Origin: UBA7803 sp041690675
GTDB lineage: Bacteria; Pseudomonadota; Gammaproteobacteria; Pseudomonadales; Azotimanducaceae
NCBI GenBank assembly: GCA_041690675.1
Contig: JAWLGU010000003.1
Span: forward strand, 1 to 64,000
Direction of reading: 5' to 3'
DNA: 64,000 nt
Numbering within the stretch: position 1 is the first letter of the stretch; each line of letters starts with the position of its first letter. The position numbers were made by a program, and so were the translations under genes. Shown here in pieces: positions 1 through 8,214 of this stretch. The notes below the pieces were generated by a model. The model ran no database searches. It was not told the DNA's origin and saw nothing but the letters and a program-made list of their open reading frames with translations.

Positions 1-137
1 CGGCAGGGTGGCCAGGTCGTTGCCGCCGAGCGCGGAGGCCACGGTGAACTGCTGCCCCTGCAGCTGGATACCGTCGCCGGAGTCGCCGGCAAAGCGCAGT
101 ACGTAGGCGGTGTGCAGCGACCGATGGGAATCGCTCA
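1..137 (-). CDS. korA: 2-oxoacid:acceptor (ferredoxin) oxidoreductase subunit alpha, N-terminal fragment
   Basis: The minus strand from ATG at 137 encodes 45 codons before the window edge. The segment VLRFAGDSGDGIQLQGQQFT followed by LGGNDLATLP is the characteristic start of the gamma-domain of KorA-type alpha subunits, which with a TPP-binding beta subunit oxidise 2-oxoacids to acyl-CoA and reduce ferredoxin in the cytoplasm. It starts 20 bases after the LLM oxidoreductase stop, so it probably ends the operon that begins at 2750. The substrate (2-oxoglutarate or another 2-oxoacid) cannot be told from this piece; the beta subunit would lie outside the window. Confidence 0.8.
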
Positions 138-157
138 TGTGATCACGTCGTCCTGTC

Positions 158-1033
158 TCACGGATGCAACAGTCTCCGCACGGTTTCGGCATGAGTGTCG
201 AGCTGTTGCCGCACCGCGTCGAAGCCGGCGGACGGCAGGCGGAACAGCAACGCGTCCACCCCGAGCTCGATCAGTTCCGCCATCATGGAAAGGTCCAGGG
301 CCGTTCCGGAAGCCACGATCATTGGGGGCTTCCGGCCGGCCTCGGCGGCCAGCTCGCGCAGGGTCGGTACGGACGCTGCCAGCTCCGCCATCGGCGTCAT
401 GCGTCCCGGGGTCAACGCGCTGGCTTCGGGAACCACCACGGGTAACCATCCGTCTCCGTAACTGGCGGCACGCTTGAGCACGTTCGGGCCGGCTCCGGCA
501 ACGAGCAGCGGCGGATGGGGCTTCTGCACCGGCTTCGGCCACTGCCAGACCGGATCGAAGTCCACGAGCTCGCCGTGATACTCCGCCTCTTCCTCGGTCC
601 ACAGCACCTTCATCGCCTCCGCGCGCTCACGCATCAGTTTGAAGCGGCGGTTGGGGTCCGTGCCGTGGTTGAGTAGCTCCGGCTCGTTCCACCCGGCGCC
701 GATGCCGAACAGCATGCGGCCGCCGGAGACCAGGTCCACGCTCGACACGGCCTTGGCGCAGTTGATGGGATCGTGCTGGGTGAGGATGCAGATTGCGGTG
801 CCGAGCTTGATGCGGCTGGTGGCCGCCGCTGCGCTGGTGAGCGCGACGAACGGGTCCAGCATGCTGGCGTATTCCCGCGGTACCGTATCCGCCAGGGGAA
901 AATCGGTGCTGAGGGGAATGTGCGAGTGCTCGGACACCCAGAACGAGTCGAAGCCGCGCTGCTCGGCTTCTCGCGCGACCTCTGCCGGAGTGGCGCTTCG
1001 GTCCGTGACGAACATACTGACGCCGAATTCCAT
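158..1033 (-). CDS. LLM-class flavin-dependent oxidoreductase (F420-type)
   Basis: A 291-residue luciferase-like monooxygenase-fold protein. The N-terminus MEFGVSMFVTDRS, the segment FDSFWVSEHSH near residue 30, the LGTAICILTQHDP strand and the GGRMLFGIGAGWNEPE motif near residue 110 match the TIGR03619-like group of LLM oxidoreductases, many of which use F420 rather than FMN. The length is normal for the group. It lies about 100 bases downstream of the thiolase-like gene and just before korA, all on the minus strand. It likely reduces or oxidises a ketone or CoA intermediate of the same pathway, but cofactor and substrate are inferred only from family resemblance. Confidence 0.82.
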   Translation of the reverse strand: MEFGVSMFVTDRSATPAEVAREAEQRGFDSFWVSEHSHIPLSTDFPLADTVPREYASMLDPFVALTSAAAATSRIKLGTAICILTQHDPINCAKAVSSVDLVSGGRMLFGIGAGWNEPELLNHGTDPNRRFKLMRERAEAMKVLWTEEEAEYHGELVDFDPVWQWPKPVQKPHPPLLVAGAGPNVLKRAASYGDGWLPVVVPEASALTPGRMTPMAELAASVPTLRELAAEAGRKPPMIVASGTALDLSMMAELIELGVDALLFRLPSAGFDAVRQQLDTHAETVRRLLHP

Positions 1034-1139
1034 CGTACGATCCTGGGCTGGCGAAGTTGAGGCAGGGCCTGCCGGGTAGCGGGCGATACTGCCGGGCGTC
1101 GGCGCCGGCGCGGGCGTTTGCCCGCGCCCGCCGGTCCAC

Positions 1140-2282
1140 TCAGCGCGTGATGATGGTCACGCCGCTCAGGCCGGGTGCGCCGTACACGTGGGTGTAGCCG
1201 GTCCTCGGCTCGTTGGGCACCTGGCGTTCGCCGGCTTCACCGCGTAGCTGCAGACAGATCTCGTACACCTGACGCAGCCCCGAGGCCCCGATGGGCTCGC
1301 CGTTGGCGAGACAGCCGCCGTCGGTGTTGACCGGGAGCTTACCGCCGATCTCGGTGCGGCCCTCCTTGAGCCATTTCTCCTGCTCACCGTCGGCGCAGAA
1401 GCCGTTCTCGGCCATATGCATGATCTCGGCGCCGGACTCGGTGTCCTGAAGCTGAGCGACGTCGATCTCCTCTGGACCGATCCCGGCGATCTCGAAGGCC
1501 GCTTTGGAGGCCTGCACCGTGGGGGCGTCGGCGCGCTCCAGCGCCTGGGACTGGGAGAACACCTCGAAGGAGCCGAACTGCCTCGTCTTCACCACGGCCG
1601 CCTTCAGGAACAGAGGCTTCGAGGTGAACTCGCGCGCCTTGTCGGCGCGGCACAGGATCATGGCGCAACCGCCCTCGGCGGGGGAGCAGAACATGTACTT
1701 GCGCAACGGGTGGCAGACCATGGGGGACTCGGCCACCTCTTCATAGCTGAATGCCGTGCGGCGCCAGGCGTTGGGGTTTTTCGCGCCGTTGCGGTAATTC
1801 TTCACCGCAACGCGTACCAGGGTGTCTTCCGTGATGCCGTACTCGTACATGTAACGCTGGATCTTCATGCCGAAGAACTGCGGGGTCAGCGCCATGCCGA
1901 TGTCGCCGTACCATTTGCCGAGGCCGGATGCCTCGGGGTTCACCGTAAAGGCGCCACGCGGATGCTTGTCGAAACCCACGGCCATGCCGACGTCGAACAT
2001 GCCGGACTGAATGGCCATGAAGGCGGAGCCGAGCGCGCTGCCGCCGGTGGCGCAGCCGTTGCTCACGTTGATGAACTGCAGGCCCGTGAGTCCGAGCTTG
2101 GAGACCATGCTGTCGGCGTTGCCGGCAGCGGAGCTGCCGCCGTAGGCGAACTGCATGTCCTTCCACTCGAGCCCTGAATCCTTGAGGGCCTGGCGGGCGG
2201 CGTAGACGCCCTGGTCGAGGCCGGAAAAGCCCTCGGTGCGACCGAAGGGGTGAATGCCGATGCCGATGATGGCTACGTCCAT
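1140..2282 (-). CDS. Thiolase-family / lipid-transfer-protein-like enzyme, probably a C-C lyase
   Basis: A 380-residue SCP2-thiolase-type protein. The nucleophile region NGCATGGSALGSA carries Cys77. Two other thiolase signatures are altered: the GHPxGATG histidine motif reads GEPIGASG (residues 328-335, Glu329), and the C-terminal catalytic-cysteine region reads YGAPGLSG (Tyr367). Such replacements are known in Ltp2-type retro-aldolases of steroid side-chain degradation, which work with a DUF35 partner. A DUF35 gene sits 24 bases upstream on the same strand, supporting the same two-subunit arrangement here. A plain acetyl-CoA acetyltransferase is the alternative but fits the residues less well. 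Confidence 0.82.
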   Translation of the reverse strand: MDVAIIGIGIHPFGRTEGFSGLDQGVYAARQALKDSGLEWKDMQFAYGGSSAAGNADSMVSKLGLTGLQFINVSNGCATGGSALGSAFMAIQSGMFDVGMAVGFDKHPRGAFTVNPEASGLGKWYGDIGMALTPQFFGMKIQRYMYEYGITEDTLVRVAVKNYRNGAKNPNAWRRTAFSYEEVAESPMVCHPLRKYMFCSPAEGGCAMILCRADKAREFTSKPLFLKAAVVKTRQFGSFEVFSQSQALERADAPTVQASKAAFEIAGIGPEEIDVAQLQDTESGAEIMHMAENGFCADGEQEKWLKEGRTEIGGKLPVNTDGGCLANGEPIGASGLRQVYEICLQLRGEAGERQVPNEPRTGYTHVYGAPGLSGVTIITR

Positions 2283-2306
2283 GACGACCTCCTGATGGAA
2301 TCCGAG

Positions 2307-2750
2307 TTAGTGCAATTCGTCCACGGGCTGAAAGAAGTAGGCCATGATGTCCTTGCCGTCGTGCTCGACATACTTCTCCACCACCAGCTCCATCTCCATG
2401 CCGATCTCGAGCCTGTTCACGTCCTCCATCTTGATTCGCGTCTCGACGCGTACCTGACCAGGCAACTCCACGTAGCCGACGCCGAAGGGCTTGAAGGTTT
2501 CCGGGGTCTCGGGCCCGTCGTACGGGGGTCGGTTCGGCAGGAATCCTTGGATGGTCCAGGTCCACAGCTTTCCGCGCCGCTCGAGCTCGATGGTTTCGGT
2601 GTCCTCACCGCAGCATGCCGGGCAACCGGCCTGGGCGGGAAACGTCACCACGCCGCAATTGCGGCACTTGCTGCCCAGCAATCGCGGGTCGTTGGACGGC
2701 CAGGTGAACAGCCCCTCCGCGATCGGTACTTGATCGGACACGTTCGTCAC
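2307..2750 (-). CDS. Zn-ribbon OB-fold (DUF35) protein, partner of the thiolase-like enzyme
   Basis: 147 residues when started at GTG 2750, which has AGAGGGA about 7 bases upstream; the frame stays open further upstream but crosses the divergent promoter. A rubredoxin-like zinc ribbon (KCRNCG then GCPACCG) is followed by an OB-fold beta domain with the phrase FGVGYVELPG. DUF35 proteins bind acyl-CoA and form complexes with thiolase-like or MaoC-like enzymes. It is the first gene of the minus-strand operon that continues with the thiolase-like protein, and it is transcribed divergently from the P450 operon. Confidence 0.87.
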   Translation of the reverse strand: MTNVSDQVPIAEGLFTWPSNDPRLLGSKCRNCGVVTFPAQAGCPACCGEDTETIELERRGKLWTWTIQGFLPNRPPYDGPETPETFKPFGVGYVELPGQVRVETRIKMEDVNRLEIGMEMELVVEKYVEHDGKDIMAYFFQPVDELH

Positions 2751-2769
2751 GACAATATCCCTCTGGAAA

Positions 2770-2791
2770 AAACCGACAAGTCGGACTGTTT
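2770..2791. promoter_or_regulatory. Candidate operator (dyad), divergent promoter of DUF35/thiolase and P450 operons
   Basis: Reads AAACCGACA-AGTC-GGACTGTTT, matching 15 of 18 fixed positions of the consensus AAACCGTCA-N4-TGACGGTTT found repeatedly in this window. It lies 19 bases before the GTG of the DUF35 gene and 60 before the ATG of the SDR, where one protein could control both directions. Binding is inferred. Confidence 0.5.
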
Positions 2792-2851
2792 TACCAGATT
2801 CCCCGTGGTATAAAAAGGGTCGCGCAGCGGGAACCGGCACAGGGGAGAGCC

Positions 2852-3601
2852 ATGGAGGACCCGTATCGGCTGGACGGCAGGGTTGCCGTGGTGACGGGCG
2901 GCGGCAAGGGTATCGGGCGCGGCATCGCCCTGTGCCTCGCTGCTGCGGGGGCCGACGTTGTGGTGGCGGCCCGCACGGCCGCCGACGTGACGGCCGTCGC
3001 CGCGGAGATCCAGGCGCTGGGACGCCGGGCACGTGCAGTGACCGCGGACGTGACGAAGGCCGCCGACCTGGAGCTCGTCGCCGCGGCAGCCGCGGAGCTG
3101 GGAGGGCTCCATGTCTGGGTCAACAACGCCGGCGGCCTGCCGGATGCGACGCCGCGGTACCTGACCCGGACCCCCGAGGATCGCTGGGATGCCCAGGTGG
3201 ATCTCAATCTGAAAGCGGTGTGGCTCGGCGCCGTGACCGCCGCGCGGCACATGGAGTCGGGCGCCATCGTCAATATTTCTTCCCGCGCCGCCCAGGGACC
3301 GAGTCTCAAGAACGGCCCCTACGGCGCCAGCAAGGCCGCCGTGAACAGCCTGACACAGACCCTGTCGGTGGAGCTCGCCCCTCGCATCAGGGTCAATGCG
3401 GTGGCCCCGGGCCCGGTGCCCACCGACAACTTCAACCAGTCCACCCGGTTTCCCGAAGGCAGGCCCGTCGAGGAGATCATCGGCGTCCCGCTGAAACGCC
3501 TGGGAACGCCGGAGGACATCGGTCATGCAGTGGTGTTCATGGCGTCTCCCGCCGCCAGCTGGATTACCGGCCAGTGCCTGTACGTCACCGGCGGGCTGTG
3601 A
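2852..3601 (+). CDS. SDR family NAD(P)-dependent oxidoreductase
   Basis: 249 residues, a complete classical SDR. The nucleotide-binding motif TGGGKGIGRG is near residue 17, NNAGG near residue 92, a Ser in NISSRAAQ and the catalytic YGASK near residue 152. The C-terminus YVTGGL is typical. It would interconvert a secondary alcohol and ketone in the cytoplasm. First gene of the plus-strand operon running to the ferredoxin at 9717, with a candidate operator about 60 bases upstream. Substrate unknown. Confidence 0.9.
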   Translation: MEDPYRLDGRVAVVTGGGKGIGRGIALCLAAAGADVVVAARTAADVTAVAAEIQALGRRARAVTADVTKAADLELVAAAAAELGGLHVWVNNAGGLPDATPRYLTRTPEDRWDAQVDLNLKAVWLGAVTAARHMESGAIVNISSRAAQGPSLKNGPYGASKAAVNSLTQTLSVELAPRIRVNAVAPGPVPTDNFNQSTRFPEGRPVEEIIGVPLKRLGTPEDIGHAVVFMASPAASWITGQCLYVTGGL

Positions 3602-3627
3602 TCGCCGCCCACCAGGGAGGAGCCGAC

Positions 3628-4728
3628 ATGGAAAGGAGAATACTGGGTGCCACGGGCGTATCGGTGAGCAAGCTCTGCTTCGGGGCCGGCATGTTCGGGT
3701 ATTTCGGCAACGGGGATCAGCGCGAGTGTGACCGGATGGTGCACCAGGCGCTGGACGCCGGCGTCAACTACTTCGACACCTCCGACGTGTATTCCCATGG
3801 TGAGTCGGAAACGATGCTCGGCAAGGCACTCGAGGGCCGGCGGGACGAGGTGGTGTTGGCCACCAAGTTCGGTCTCCCCATGAGCGACGAGCCCAACCAC
3901 CGCGGCAACTCCCGGCGCTGGATCATGCGGGAGGTGGAGGCGAGCCTGCGCCGGCTGAGCACCGATTACATCGATCTCTACCAGGTGCACCGCCCGGATC
4001 CCACCACGGACATCGACGAAACCCTCGGTGCGCTGACGGATCTGGTGCGCGCGGGGAAGGTGCGGATGCTCGGGTCTTCGACGTTTCCAGCGGAGCTTAT
4101 CGTCGAGGCCCAGTGGCTGGCCGAGCGGCGGGGTCGGGAGCGGTTCCGGGTGGAGCAGCCGCCTTACTCCATGTTCGCGCGCCGCATCGAGGCCGACGTG
4201 CTGCCCACCTGCCAGCGCTACGGCATGGGCGTCGTGGTCTGGAGCCCGCTCTCCCAGGGATGGTTGACCGGCAAGTGGCGCCGCAATGCCCGGCCCGAAG
4301 GTACCCACCGTCAGAACCTGCAGCCGCACCTGTTCGACATGGAGCGGCCGGACAACCAGCGCAAGCTGGACCTGGTGGAACGGCTGATCGCGGTGGCGGA
4401 AGGAGCGGGGCTCGGACTCCTGGAGATGGCGATCGCGTTCGTCTGCCAGCATCCGGCGGTGACCTCGGCGATCATCGGCCCACGCACACCGGCCCAGCTC
4501 GAGGGGCTGCTGACGGCGGCGGACGTGGTGCTCGGCGATGACGTGCTGGATGCCATCGACGAGATCGTGCCGCCGGGGGTCACTGTCAGCCGGGACGACG
4601 ACGGCTGGGTGGCGCCGGAGGTCTCCGATCCGTCGTTGCGCCGGCGCCGCGAGGCGGGCACCGCACGCGATCCGGACCGGGAGACGGTGCGCAACATCAC
4701 CGCCTACCGGCAACGCAAGGGCAAGTGA
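3628..4728 (+). CDS. Aldo/keto reductase
   Basis: 366 residues from ATG 3628, preceded by AGGGAGGAG. The start MERRILGATGVSVSKLCFG and the catalytic set (Asp and Tyr in YFDTSDVYSHGESE, Lys in LATKFG, His in YQVHRPDP) mark a complete AKR TIM barrel of the YdhF/AKR11-14-like kind. NADPH-dependent reduction of a ketone or aldehyde is expected. The frame is open far upstream, but the RBS and the family start decide 3628. Second gene of the P450 operon. The C-terminal tail after about residue 325 is long and rich in charged residues. Confidence 0.9.
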   Translation: MERRILGATGVSVSKLCFGAGMFGYFGNGDQRECDRMVHQALDAGVNYFDTSDVYSHGESETMLGKALEGRRDEVVLATKFGLPMSDEPNHRGNSRRWIMREVEASLRRLSTDYIDLYQVHRPDPTTDIDETLGALTDLVRAGKVRMLGSSTFPAELIVEAQWLAERRGRERFRVEQPPYSMFARRIEADVLPTCQRYGMGVVVWSPLSQGWLTGKWRRNARPEGTHRQNLQPHLFDMERPDNQRKLDLVERLIAVAEGAGLGLLEMAIAFVCQHPAVTSAIIGPRTPAQLEGLLTAADVVLGDDVLDAIDEIVPPGVTVSRDDDGWVAPEVSDPSLRRRREAGTARDPDRETVRNITAYRQRKGK

Positions 4729-4774
4729 CGGGCCCGGGACCCGTGAACCTTTCAGCAGAGGGAGGAAAGCAGCA

Positions 4775-4975
4775 ATGTCCATCGAAAACGGCGAGCGGTT
4801 CATCCGCTTCCTGAGAGAGGATCCGGCGCTGCGCGAGCAGGTACGCGCCGGTGGCAGCGAAAGATTCGAACAGGTGTCTGCCGAGGCAGGAGCCTCGTGT
4901 CGTGCCTACGACGTGGTGGCGGCCCTGGTGCGGGAGATGGACGCCAGCGCCCGCAAGCCGGCAGGCGGCCGCTGA
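4775..4975 (+). CDS. Nif11-like small protein
   Basis: 66 residues from ATG 4775 with a strong GAGGGAGGAAAG RBS. The pattern MSIENGERFIRFLREDPALR followed by an EAG segment resembles the Nif11 domain (PF07862), a small helical domain known from nitrogen-fixation loci and as leader sequence of RiPP precursors. There is no double-glycine core junction or Cys/Ser/Thr-rich tail; the tail ends RKPAGGR, so a RiPP precursor role is not supported. It sits inside the P450 operon, 2 bases ahead of the EthD-like gene. Its job is unknown; an adaptor or small regulatory protein for the oxygenases is possible. Confidence 0.72.
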   Translation: MSIENGERFIRFLREDPALREQVRAGGSERFEQVSAEAGASCRAYDVVAALVREMDASARKPAGGR

Positions 4976-4977
4976 TC

Positions 4978-5340
4978 GTGGCGGGCCGTCTGGTCCTCGT
5001 GGGACTGGTGCAGCCGAAGAAGGACAAGATCGAAGCGTTCAGGGAGTGGTACCTGGGCAATCACGTGGAGGACACCTACAACTGCCCAAACGTGAAGTCG
5101 GCGCGATGCCTGGAGGCGGTGCGCGGCTTCCTCGGCGAACCTCCATCCGGTTACTTGACGATCTACGAGTTCGAAGGTGAGGACGCGGAGGAGGCCGAGC
5201 GGGCGCTGGCAAACTATCAGCAGGACCCCACGGCGTGGGGCAAGCGCATGCCCAGCAACGATTCCATGGAGATCGTGGGTGCGGGCTGGTACCGCGAGGT
5301 GCTGGCGTTCCCGGATTCGTTGCCAAGCACCGGCGAATGA
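4978..5340 (+). CDS. EthD-like ferredoxin-fold (dimeric alpha-beta barrel) protein
   Basis: 120 residues from GTG 4978, immediately after the Nif11 stop (4973-4975), which suggests translational coupling. The opening LVLVGLVQPKKDKIEAF, the W-Y-x3-H segment WYLGNHVEDTY and the pattern of beta strands (YLTIYEFEG, SMEIVGAGWYREV) resemble EthD/DABB proteins. EthD itself is needed for P450 function in an ethyl tert-butyl ether degradation locus, so proximity to P450s is suggestive. The exact function here is unknown. Confidence 0.66.
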   Translation: MAGRLVLVGLVQPKKDKIEAFREWYLGNHVEDTYNCPNVKSARCLEAVRGFLGEPPSGYLTIYEFEGEDAEEAERALANYQQDPTAWGKRMPSNDSMEIVGAGWYREVLAFPDSLPSTGE

Positions 5341-5382
5341 ATATAGGTTAGCCATGGCAGGTCGAGCGAGGAGGAGGCGGAA

Positions 5383-6816
5383 ATGAGCGGCGTTTGTCCT
5401 TTTGCGATGAGCCTGAAGTTTTCCGAGCAGCCAGCGGCAGAGGGGCCCGGGTCCCACGAGTTTCCGCTGATGCCGCTGGGGGAAGCCGTCGGCATGGGCC
5501 GAAGCCCGGACGGCAAGCCCCTGTTCGATCCTCGGATCTTCAACTCGGCAGAGTTCCAGCGGAACCCCTATCCCTACTACCGCATACTGCGGGACCACTA
5601 CCCCGTCTTTTTCGACAAGCTGCACAACACGTACTACGTCACGCGTTACGACGACATTACCCGCTGCTACTTCGACGACGAGGGATTCAACACGATTCCC
5701 AAGGGCAGCTCCAGCGGCGTGCTCGGCAACACCCAGCTCGAGCTGTCCGGCGTCGAGCATCGTCGGCGGCGCAACCTGTACGGCCAGCACCTGGTCGGGC
5801 AGTCGCTGCAACATCGCATCCCGGCCATACGGCGGCAGGCGCGGGAGATGATCGAGGCGTGGGATCGGATCGATGATCCGAACATCGTGTCGGACCGGAA
5901 TGGCGTGCGCACCGTGGAGCTCGGCCGGGCATTCGCCAACGAGTTTCCGATCCGCGTGGTGGGCGAGGTGCTGGGTTTTCCCGAAGAGGCGCGGGCCGAT
6001 TTCTACTACTGGTACAACTCGATGATGTCCGGGCTCGGCGGCTCGGAGACCCACAAGCACGGCCTAGAGGCACGTCAGCACCTGGAAGACTACGTGCGTG
6101 GGTTGGTGGAAGCGCGCCGCAAGAAACCTACCTATCTGTACGACGAGGAGGGCAATCCCGTCACCAAAGACATCATCTCGAAGCTCTGCGAGACGAAAGT
6201 GGACGGTGATTACCTGTCCATCGAGGAGATCACCTCCAACGTCGCGCTGGTGGTGGGGGGTGGCGGCGAGACCACGCGGGGCGCCATCATGAACATGTGG
6301 TACCTCCTGTTACAGCATCCGGAGCAGTTCGAGCGTGTGCTGAACGACGACTCGCTGTGGGATGCGGCGTTCCACGAGACTCTGCGGCACTCCTCCTCGA
6401 TCGGCGGGCAGCCCCGCCACAACACCTACGACATCGAGATGCACGGGGTGAAGATTCCGGCCGGCTCGCTGATTCAGATGGTCGACTTCTCCGCCAATCA
6501 CGACGAGCGGGTGTTCAAGGATCCGGAGAAGTTCGACATCTTCCGCGACGATCTGTACACGGGAAAGCTATTGCGCAGCGGTTACAACAAGGACGGCCGG
6601 CGCAATCACATGGCCTTCGGGGTGGGGCCCCACCTGTGTCCGGGGGCGTGGATCGCGCATCAGGAAGCGGTGGAGGGCTCGCGGATGCTGGCAGCGCGCC
6701 TGAAGAATCCGCGCATCAACGTGGAGCGGATGCCGAAGGACATCGATGGCGTCAGCCTCAAACCCATCGGCATCACGTCCATGCGCGAGCTGTGGCTGGA
6801 CTACGATCTCGACTAG
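5383..6816 (+). CDS. Cytochrome P450
   Basis: 477 residues, soluble bacterial P450 with all hallmarks: C-helix GVEHRRRR, I-helix GGGGETT (292-298), ExxR as ETLR (332-335) and the heme loop FGVGPHLCPG with Cys419. The N-terminus is longer than usual, with a Pro-rich lead of about 50 residues. It should hydroxylate a hydrophobic substrate using electrons from a ferredoxin; a [3Fe-4S] ferredoxin is encoded at the end of the same operon. Substrate unknown. Next gene begins 13 bases after the stop. Confidence 0.95.
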   Translation: MSGVCPFAMSLKFSEQPAAEGPGSHEFPLMPLGEAVGMGRSPDGKPLFDPRIFNSAEFQRNPYPYYRILRDHYPVFFDKLHNTYYVTRYDDITRCYFDDEGFNTIPKGSSSGVLGNTQLELSGVEHRRRRNLYGQHLVGQSLQHRIPAIRRQAREMIEAWDRIDDPNIVSDRNGVRTVELGRAFANEFPIRVVGEVLGFPEEARADFYYWYNSMMSGLGGSETHKHGLEARQHLEDYVRGLVEARRKKPTYLYDEEGNPVTKDIISKLCETKVDGDYLSIEEITSNVALVVGGGGETTRGAIMNMWYLLLQHPEQFERVLNDDSLWDAAFHETLRHSSSIGGQPRHNTYDIEMHGVKIPAGSLIQMVDFSANHDERVFKDPEKFDIFRDDLYTGKLLRSGYNKDGRRNHMAFGVGPHLCPGAWIAHQEAVEGSRMLAARLKNPRINVERMPKDIDGVSLKPIGITSMRELWLDYDLD

Positions 6817-6829
6817 GGGAGTGAAGATC

Positions 6830-8179
6830 TTGGTAGACGATACCTCCGTGAAGGACGCGCCGGCGGCAGTCAGCGGGGCAAACGGTGTTGCGGTGCCGCG
6901 GGGGATGCACGGCGAAGCCGGGTGCCGCACCTACGAGGTGTATCAGCGTGAGCGCGTCGGTGAATCGACCGAGAAGATCAAGCCGATCCACCTGGTGTCG
7001 GCTCAATTCGCCCGCGATCCGTATCCGTTCCTGGCAATCCTGAGGGAGAACTATCCCTGCTACCGGGATTGGCTCAGCAACTGCTTCTGGATCACCCGCT
7101 ACGACGACGTCACCTCGATATTCACAGACGACGCCAACTTCGAGACGCGGCCGAAACGCTGGTTCTACGGTGTTCCGGATTACGGTCGGGATCTGCGTCA
7201 GACGCTGCCCGTGCTGATCGCTCAGGCAAAGGCCATGGACGACAACGCCGAGCGTCTGGCCGCGGCGGCAATGGCGGATTTCGCATCCCGGGGCGAGGCC
7301 AATCTGGCGACGGAATTCGCCGCGCGGTTCGCGCTGGAGCTGCTGGTGGCCACGCTGGATCTTCCGGAAGCGGACGCGGGCACCTTCGTAGAGCGGTACT
7401 GGCGCATGCAGAGCGGCGCCCATTGGGACCCGCGGGCGGAACAGGCGGGCCTGGCGGCAATGGACGAGCTGACGGCGTACTTTCAGCCCCTCATGGAGCG
7501 GCGTCGCCGGGAACCGGGCGAGGACCTCGTCTCGGCCGTGGCCACCATGACCTTCGACGACGGACCGGCCCGCGCCGAAGATCTGGTGGTCACGCTGCTC
7601 GAGATGGACCACGAGACCCTGCACGGGACGCTGGCGAACGTGTGGTTCCTGCTGCTCGCCCACCCGGACGAGCTCGCCAAGGTGCGTGAGGATCCGTGGC
7701 TGCTGAAGGTGGCGGTCCTCGAGACCTTCCGGCACTCGACGCCGGTGCTGATGGCGCGGCGTTTCGCCCGGCACGAGGTCGAGCGCTTCGGTCGCCTGCT
7801 CCCCGAGGGTGCGCTGATGATGTGCTCTGCGGCTGCAGCCAATCGGGATCCCCGGGTGTTCGAGGATCCGGACCGGTTCATCGCCGACCGCATGGACATC
7901 TGTCACCGGGAAGCGCGTGGGCAGTACCGGGCCGACGGGCTGGCGACGGGTATCACCTTCGGGCTCGGGCCGCCGAGCAAGCACCCGGCGGTGCCCGAGG
8001 ATCGTCCGCGTTCGCTGTTCGCGCTCACCCGCGACACCATCATCACCGCTTCCCGGGTGCTCATGAACACGGTCACCGATCTGGCGGTGGCACCGGGCGC
8101 GCAGCCTCATCTGACGTCCCGCCGTATCGGCGAGATGCACACCTGCTGGGATCTGCCGGTGACGTTTCGCGCCATTTGA
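6830..8179 (+). CDS. P450-like protein lacking the heme-thiolate cysteine (probable pseudoenzyme)
   Basis: 449 residues from TTG 6830, chosen because AGGGGAG lies about 9 bases upstream; GTG 6821 in the same frame is the alternative. The P450 fold is evident along its length (RDPYPFLAILRENYP, ITRYDDVTSIF, ExxR as ETFR 298-301, NRDPRVFEDPDRF). The heme loop reads FGLGPPSKHP (377-386), with Lys384 (codon 7979-7981) where Cys belongs. The I-helix reads EMDHET-L instead of GGxETT, and the C-helix heme-contact HRxxR is missing. Neither other forward frame restores the Cys motif. It lies between two intact P450 genes. Known parallels are cysteine-less P450 helpers such as EryCII and DesVIII, which activate partner enzymes. 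A decaying gene is less likely given the full open frame. Confidence 0.85.
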   Translation: MVDDTSVKDAPAAVSGANGVAVPRGMHGEAGCRTYEVYQRERVGESTEKIKPIHLVSAQFARDPYPFLAILRENYPCYRDWLSNCFWITRYDDVTSIFTDDANFETRPKRWFYGVPDYGRDLRQTLPVLIAQAKAMDDNAERLAAAAMADFASRGEANLATEFAARFALELLVATLDLPEADAGTFVERYWRMQSGAHWDPRAEQAGLAAMDELTAYFQPLMERRRREPGEDLVSAVATMTFDDGPARAEDLVVTLLEMDHETLHGTLANVWFLLLAHPDELAKVREDPWLLKVAVLETFRHSTPVLMARRFARHEVERFGRLLPEGALMMCSAAAANRDPRVFEDPDRFIADRMDICHREARGQYRADGLATGITFGLGPPSKHPAVPEDRPRSLFALTRDTIITASRVLMNTVTDLAVAPGAQPHLTSRRIGEMHTCWDLPVTFRAI

Positions 8180-8214
8180 CCGTCTGGAAAGCAACACAGC
8201 CGTGGGGAGTCGTG

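Noticed and set aside
4775..4975. RiPP precursor reading of the Nif11-like protein
   Set aside because: No Gly-Gly cleavage site followed by a core, no modification enzyme in the operon; the tail is Lys/Pro/Gly/Arg.
7958..8060. Frameshift restoring a P450 heme motif in the Cys-less protein
   Set aside because: Neither of the other two forward frames gives FxxGxxxCxG in this stretch, and the I-helix and C-helix are also altered.
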